From Paracentrotus lividus (Eukaryota > Echinodermata > Echinoidea > Camarodonta > Echinidae), in NCBI GenBank assembly GCA_940671915.1, contig CALNVZ010000174.1:75123704-75187703 (forward strand): a DNA stretch of 64,000 nucleotides. Direction: 5' to 3'. A model generated the notes under the pieces. It saw only the letters and a program-made list of their open reading frames with translations, ran no database searches and was not told the DNA's origin. This document shows positions 57,392-64,000 of this stretch, piece by piece (the stretch's first letter is position 1; each line of letters starts with the position of its first letter). The position numbers were made by a program, and so were the translations under genes.

Positions 57392-58850
57392 TATAGGTTT
57401 TCCCGTTAAAGTTCATCATTTCCTCACTCTATTTCATTTATGTGCATTCAAATTCAAGCAGCTGCCGCTTTCGTGCCGGTTGGATCATACAAATTTTCAA
57501 TTCGAGTAAAGCATTTCATTTACGTGCACGCAAATTTTCGTTTGGTGCACTCAATTTCATTGATCGGTACTAACATTTTTGTTCGGTGCAAACGAATTCA
57601 CTATATTTTCATTCAATTGTTAATTTCATGCACCAATTTCCCGATTCGTTCATTGAATTTAAAACGAAATGGCGACGGGCGTGCTTTGGGGCAAACAATT
57701 TCATTAATAGGAATTCTATTTCCTACTTTGTGCACTTAATTTATTTAAATTCTTTAATTTTCAGGAATATGACTATATATGCACCTCAATTTTTAAGAGT
57801 GAGATTGTGGAGGGATATAATCTCCCATTTTATGATCTTATATCATGTACAAAATTCTCAATGTTCAATCGAGTTTCTACTTTTAAATGTTTTGTATTGG
57901 ATTTTTCTATCTTTAATTTTAAAATCGGACACACAAACTTACACTCAAAACCAAATATGACTCAGTCATCATGGTCATGCAGCGTACGAATGAGAAAATA
58001 TGAAATCGTAAGATAAGACAGTGTTTGTAATTTTCTGGATGTGCATTAATTTTGTATCTTACGCAATACAGATGAATACAACTGTTCATTACAAGAACAA
58101 TAAATACTTTGTTCTTGAAAATCCCTCTGATCATTGCCTCTGATCATTATGGTTGATAATTTCTAGCCATCAATCTCCTAACGAGTAAGGCATCTCAGCA
58201 TGAAGACTTGTAAACAAAAACAAAAAAACACAAAAATTAACAAAAATGTTATTTTACACGACTGTAAGATCCTCGAAATGATAAGCATTTCATTTCGCGG
58301 AGACGTCTGTGCGACTCGACGTCCCCGATAATTTTTTTCCGTCGCGACGAAAAATGTCATAGTTTTAAGCATGTTCGATTTTCTGCGACTCATGAAAAGG
58401 CGCGGAGACTCGACCATAATTCTCTGAGACGTCTCCGAAACGTCTCCGCAACTATCTCAAAACCGTCTCAAAACTGTCCCAAACTAATCTTAAATCCATC
58501 TCACAAGTGAGATACCATCATAAGCTTTTACTGAAGTATCACTAAAATTTAAAATTGTATGCACTTATTTACAATTTGATTGCCTATTCGTGAATTTGTT
58601 TGAACGAAGGAAGACAAATTATGCCGAAGCCAGTTGTAAATTAAAATGGGTGCACATACATGAAATTGTATGCTCCTTATGTGAATTCGCACTAATGCTA
58701 TGTAGAATCGTTTGCAAATATAGGGAATTTGAGTGAATAAAAATGAATTTGATTGGCGATCCGTTAGCGGGATCGCAACTTGGGTTAAATCGTTTGATCC
58801 AAATGTGAAATTGAGTGAACGAAAGATGAAATTGAGCGGGAAAACCTATA
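57392..58850. mobile_element. TIR element, 1.46 kb, inserted in the SINE tail
   Basis: TATAGGTTTTCCCGTTAAAG (57392) mirrors GAGCGGGAAAACCTATA (58834-58850). Subterminal TTCATT, ACTCAATTTCA and GTGCA words repeat in inverted order on both sides (57430-57660 and 58590-58830). The middle (58270-58500) is rich in GAGACGTCTCC and CGACTC words, as in the foldbacks at 14.5-17.1 kb. SINE sequence continues as ATTATTATTATT just outside the right end. The TA target is inferred. Confidence 0.75.
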
Positions 58851-58864
58851 TTATTATTATTATA

Positions 58865-59585
58865 AGGGGTACACGAATGGGTCAATGCTTTTGTGATCAG
58901 AGCAAAATTTGTAATTTTCCATGATAGTGTGTCCATTCTTGCCCAACTTCCGGACAATGTGACGCGGGCTTTGGCCTGATTTATTATGAGCACAAACCGA
59001 AATGAGAAAGTCTTGATAAGATAAACCAAAAATATGTACTCTCGGAGGAGCTCCCGTGTGTCCTGTGTTAAAATTTATGTTTCAAGAGTCTGTTAACTTG
59101 GGAGAACTGCCAAACAACTGGTTATGTACAAACTTAGAACAAATCCTGTATCAGGACAACTTACCCCCTCGACAATTACCCTATGAACATACCCCCCAGA
59201 AAAAGATGTAGAGTTGGGAATATATTTTTGGTGGTGATAGTTGTCCTGGGGTTATTTCTGTCCATAAAGCGAGATCAACAGAGTCACAGTTGATGATTAC
59301 GAGTTACGACCCACTTTATTCTCACTAGACAATCGGAAATAGTTGACTTGGCCATGGCCATGCTATGGACCCGTCGGAAACATTACACCGTATATATCCT
59401 TCAACGGTTTCTTCCAAAAAAGAGCAATATTGGGCGTAATAGGGACACACTTTATACCTACCCTTGTACCTTGTACCTAGCGTTCATCACTTCCGAAAAG
59501 GTTCTCTGGGAACTTTAACTGGAAGTATAACAAAGTGCTTCGATCACCAGAGTTAGCGTTGTGTATAGTTTTAAATTAAGGGGGG
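58865..59585. other. No gene recognised
   Basis: No exon, RNA or repeat terminus that I can support. Confidence 0.4.
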
Positions 59586-60530
59586 GGCACATGTTGTTGG
59601 ATACAAGCCTTTAAGGCTGTACTGGACTTGATGTCTACTTTAGATTGGGGTAGACCATTCCACAGTTTTAGAGATTCTGGGAAGAATTACTCGGCGAAGG
59701 GCTTTGAAGAACAATAGAATGATCTATTGCCTATCATGTGTTCGCCTACCACTTTGGTTTTGGGGTTGTATGAAGTCTTGGTCATGTTGGTAGGGGATGT
59801 CCAGTTCAACGTGGAGGATCTGATGGAGTGTAGTTATACTTTGTGTTTGGCACCTACTCTTTATTTCACCCCCACTTGAGTGTGTTCAGCATTGCCGTTA
59901 CACTGGATCGGGGTTCGAAGTACTCAAGGACAAACCTTGCAGGTCTTTTCTTTATACTTTTTTTTGTAGGGGGTTCCTATTCTTCTTGGTTCCTATGAGC
60001 GTCATGGATCCTTTACCTGCAGCAATACTTGACTGCAAATCCCATTTCAAGTTGTTTTGGATGGTGATTGCTAGGTATTTGCTCTATTTCACTTCTCTGA
60101 GAGGTGTTCCCATCATCTGGTAGTTTGTTTTACCAACATTGCGCTTTCTGGAGATTCTCATTACTTTGCACCTTGGACATGGGTTGAAATTCATACCCCA
60201 AGTACTTGACCAATCTAGCAGGTTATCCAGATTTTTGACCAGATAGTTTTTATTTTTGGGGGCTGAAGTGACTGATTGTGTAATGTCGTTAATGTACAGA
60301 ATAACCAGGTGCGGACAGAGCATGTTCCCTTGCAGGACGCCACTTACTACTTGTAACCAGGGAGATTTACTTCCGTTCACTGCGACTTTTTGGACTCTGC
60401 CGATGAGGAAGGCCTCGACTCACGCTAGTGTTTTGCCTTTGATACCGTAGTAGTGCAGCTTCTGGAGTAGTTGTCTGTGCGGAAATACATCAGACGCTTT
60501 ACTAAAATGTAATATAGCTATATCAGTGGT
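59586..60530 (-). pseudogene. Non-LTR reverse transcriptase remnant, minus strand
   Basis: Reading from 60530 down: HFSKASDVFPHRQLLQKLHY (compare DFSKAFD.VPH..L..KL..YGI), VNGSKSPWLQVVSGVLQGNM (compare V.G..S....V.SGVPQGSVLGP), LVILYINDIT. A deletion removes the catalytic YADD block, and LLDWSSTWGMNFNPCPRCKV follows (compare L..W...W.M.FN..KC.V). The segment ends in a tail with LPRISKTVEWSTPI and KGLYPTTC-like text (compare FP.....WN.LP). Several stops and frameshifts; clearly dead. Jockey/CR1-like by motif. Confidence 0.8.
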
Positions 60531-61012
<482 letters not shown>

Positions 61013-61329
61013 ATTTTTTTTTTTTTACATTTAGTTTTTTCCCCTTTTTTTGTAGCCCCTAAATCAGAATGTGTGAAAATCACCCAATAGGTGTCTCATT
61101 TCCAATATCAGTAAGAGAGGGCAATTTTTATGTTCCTTTGGACTAAAGTGAATATCTTGTTACATAGGATTCTAAATCTGTCCTTTCAATGTGGAACTTT
61201 ACGGACCTTTAGCAGACACTCCGCAATCCCCAATGTATAAAATGTTTGGGCATTATGTATACATGGACTACGTCGAGAAATGTCCCTATGGTATCACGGT
61301 GCGTCCTTTCTGGCTAATCTAGCTCTCTT

Positions 61330-62640
61330 TTTTATGCCTCCGCGACGAAGTCTCGCCGGAGGCATTATGTTTTCTGGTTGTCCGTCCGTACGTACGTCCG
61401 TTCTCATGATAACTTAAGAACCTTTTGACGGATCATCTTCACTCTTGGTACATGTGTGCATTTTGGGGTGCGATGATCTGATTGGTTTTAGGGGTCTTGA
61501 GGTCAACGGTTCAAGGTCACAGAGGTCAATAAATAGGAAAAATAGCGCGTTCTCACAATGACTAAAGAACCGTTTCAATCATCTTGATACTTGGTATATG
61601 TGGGTATACTGGGGTGACATGATCTGATTAGATTTTGGGGTCACAAGGTCAAAGGTCAAAGGTCACAGAGGTCAATAAATAGGAAAAAATAAATCGTTCT
61701 AACAATAATTCAAGAACCGTTTCACTAATCATCTTTCATACTTGGGGTATGTTTGCATACTGGGGTGGCAATGATCTGATCAGATTTTGGGGTCACAAGG
61801 TCAAAGGTCACAGAGGGCAATAAATGAAGAGGTCATTTCCAAAAGGTACTACATCCATATTTGTGAATTCAGAGAAAAACACGTTTTTTTATTTTTCATT
61901 GATAGGAGTGTCTGTTTGGAATAAAAGTTTTACACATTGTTCTACTCTATGATGCTAAAGGGAAACCAGTCTAACAAAAATCTAGGTCTGCAAGTTTTTC
62001 TGTAAACGAATTTTTAATTTTTTGTTCTGATGGATGTAGTACCTTTTGGAAACGAAATGTCTCAGAGTATGTAAATTGCCATGTATCTCAGCAATTTTTT
62101 TGTTCAAAAAGGAACATTTTGTACTATTTCATATTGCTTTAAATAGATGCCATGTTTAAAAACAAACAAACGTTGAATTGAGTAAATAAATTTTCAAATT
62201 TTCACTAATGCTCTGGCGAACCCAGCCAACCTCGCACTATTTACATGCAATAAAAACAAATACATGGGACTACATAAAAGTGGATGTAGTACCTTTTGGA
62301 AACGAACTGAAATGGATGTAGTACCTTTTGGAAATGATATGATTTTTTTAATTAATTTTTTTCACCCTCCCCATTGAAAATTCATGTTTCTGTTTGTAAC
62401 AGTGTGTAGAGGTGCTAAAAATGAGTAGATTAATGCGAAAAAATGAATTTTTATGGAAAATGGATGTAGTACCTTTTGGAAATGAGCTCTTCAAATATGT
62501 TCAAATAGCTAGTTCTCATGGACTGATTGACAAATCATCTTCATACTTGGTACATATGTGTAAACTGGGATAACAATGATCTGAATAGAATTTGGGGTTA
62601 CAAGGTCAAAGGTCAAGGTCAAAGTTGTCTTTGTAGAATG
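61330..62640 (+). mobile_element. Repeat element starting TTTATGCCTCCGCGACGAAG, one end
   Basis: A GCCTCCG...CGGAGGC hairpin (61335-61363) is followed by GTCCGTCCGTACGTACGTCC and three or more units of about 150 bp. Each carries ATCATCTT...CTTGGTA, GATCTGAT, TTTTGGGGTCACAAGGTCAA and AAGGTCACAGAGGTCAATAA (61497-61540, 61641-61680, 61790-61825, 62590-62625). This start is a widespread repeat in marine animals. It is interrupted at 61825-62493. Confidence 0.65.
61825..62493. mobile_element. TIR element, 669 bp, with TGGATGTAGTACCTTTTGGA repeats
   Basis: The left end TGAAGAGGTCATTTCCAAAA continues into GGTACTACATCCA. The right end starts TGGATGTAGTACCTTTTGGA and closes AATGAGCTCTTCA (62493). TGGATGTAGTACCTTTTGGA also occurs at 62032, 62281 and 62311. 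It lies within the previous element. Confidence 0.85.
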
Positions 62641-62749
62641 AAAACAAATAGATGAATGTGCCATATATTTCTGATCTGGCAAAGTTTCGACCGTGCACGA
62701 TTGAGGTTCATCTGTTTTTTCTTTTTTTTTTTAGGGGTGGGGGGGGGCT

Positions 62750-63740
62750 TATGCGGGCGTTGGCGGGCACTTTCGACCGCTTAAAACGTCTGGCATTGTT
62801 CATTCCTTTACCTCTGCGACTTAGGCGAATCTTTCATATAGGTTTTTTAGGGTTTTCTTTTTTGATGATCTATCTCATTTTTTAGGGCCCTGGGGCGGTC
62901 TGTGGCACTTTCCACCACTTAAAACGTCTGCATTGTTCATTCCTTTACCTATGGACTGTGGTGAATTTTTTCATATAGGTTTCTTAGGGTTTCCCTTTCG
63001 ATGATCTAGCTCATTTTGGGGGCCTTTTGGGGCGTAATAGTGGCATTTACACCACTTAAAACGTCTGGCATTGTTCATTCCTTTACCTCTGGACTTAGGC
63101 GAATCTTTTCATATAGGTTTTTTAGGGTTTCCTTTTTTGATGATCTATCTCATTTTTTAGGGCCCTTTGGGGGCGTCTGGTGGGCACTTTCCACCACTTA
63201 AAACGTCTGGCATTGTTCATTCCTTTACCTATGGACTGTGGTGAATTTTTTCATATAGGTTTCTTAGGGTTTCCCTTTTCGATGATCTAGCTCATTTTGG
63301 GGGCCCTTTGGGGGCGTCTGGTGGGCACTTTCCACCACTTAAAACGTCTGGCATTGTTTATTCCTTTACCTGTGGACTATTGCCAATCTTTTCATATAAG
63401 TTTCTTAGGGTTTCCTTTTTGATGATCTAGCTCTTTTTTTTTTATTTATTTATTTATTTTGGCACTTTAGGGGCGTCTGGCCGGCACTTTCCACCACTTA
63501 AATCGTCTGGCATTGTTCATTCCTTTATATCTGGACCATGGCGAATCTTTTCATATGGGGTTCTTAGGGTTTCCTTTTTTGATGATCTAGCTCATTTTTG
63601 GGGGCCCTTTGGGGGCGTCTGGCGGGCATTTTCCACCACTTAAAACGTCTGGCATTGTCCTTTCCTTTACCTGTGGACTATTGCGAATCTTTTCATATAG
63701 GTTTCTTAGGGTTTTCTTTTTTGATGATCTAGCTCATTTT
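62750..63740 (-). repeat. ~145-bp tandem repeat, right arm
   Basis: Reverse complement of the left-arm unit: TTTTTGATGATCTAGCTCAT near 62860, 62998, 63137, 63278, 63417, 63578 and 63719. Between these are AAAACGTCTGGCATTGTTCA and ATAGGTTTCTTAGGGTTTCC. Confidence 0.9.
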
Positions 63741-63879
63741 TTGACCACTTTGGGGCCTCCCCCTGGCCATACCCACCACATAGAACCTGCCAGACGACCG
63801 ATTCCTCATATGAGACGATGCAATCTTTATATCTTGGTTTCCTTTTTTGATTGGGTGACCCCCGTGGGCACCCGGTCTA

Positions 63880-64000
63880 GTAGTATCGAGTATGAATCGA
63901 GCTGATCGGGAACAGGACCATTCTTGGTCACGTGTGTGACCGAAATTATGCAAAATCTTGACTTTAATTGGCTATAACTCTAACAATTTTAAAAATATAC
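63880..64000. other. Right flank, TCGAG-containing; window end
   Basis: TATCGAGTATGAATCGAGCT resembles the TCGAG-rich left flank at 53235-53370. Nothing else recognised. Confidence 0.35.

Noticed and set aside
57440-57960. 99- and 124-codon ORFs
   Set aside because: They lie in the inverted arm of a non-coding TIR element. The repeated F/I/H-rich text reflects subterminal repeats.

Overview
This is an AT-rich, intergenic-looking window from an animal nuclear genome. The best guess is a marine invertebrate deuterostome, most likely an echinoderm. Three things suggest this: dozens of diverged transposon remnants and foldback elements, with CR1/L2/jockey-like LINE fragments and a tRNA-derived SINE; repeat types I associate from memory with echinoderm genomes (CpG-rich GCTCGCGCTTCGCGCTCG units, over-represented TAGGCCTA); and one intron-containing galactose 3-O-sulfotransferase gene. 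The species assignment is inference. A poly-N gap at 50161-50238 shows that the assembly is a draft here.

The only host gene I can support is on the minus strand at 30245-32318. It has two coding exons: 32182-32318 encodes a signal-anchor membrane segment and 30245-31274 encodes the catalytic domain. They join in phase across a GT-AG intron and give about 388 residues of a type II Golgi sulfotransferase of the Gal3ST family. The intron holds a MITE-like element and a broken reverse-transcriptase fragment.

Region by region: 1.9-3.1 kb is an element carrying the CpG-rich array. 3.8-12.9 kb is a three-layer nest, a LINE 3' end split by a 7.8-kb element with long inverted arms (4293-12129) and again by a foldback MITE (12196-12782). 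13.5-18 kb holds foldbacks and a second CpG-rich array. 19.2-21 kb is a 25-bp minisatellite palindrome plus a 260-bp tandem repeat. 21.5-27.6 kb holds two copies of one TIR element, the second swollen by three further insertions, one of which retains what looks like an exon 1. 28-29.6 kb is a tandem repeat abutting a LINE ORF1-like fragment. 30.2-32.4 kb is the sulfotransferase gene. 32.7-39 kb is a 400-bp tandem repeat followed by two TIR elements lodged in (TA)n tracts. 40.6-45 kb is a LINE 3' end next to an element with two inverted minisatellite arrays. 46.4-52.8 kb is a diverged inverted duplication with younger insertions in one arm. 53.4-63.9 kb is a 10.5-kb inverted structure with arms of about 145-bp tandem units, enclosing a MITE, a SINE split by a TIR element, a LINE RT remnant and a large (TA)n tract.

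There is no operon-like gene set. The notable theme is structural: several unrelated large elements share one design, in which long inverted arms are themselves built of tandem repeats and no transposase ORF is visible. Paired copies in the window let several insertions be defined to the base from their empty-site counterparts.
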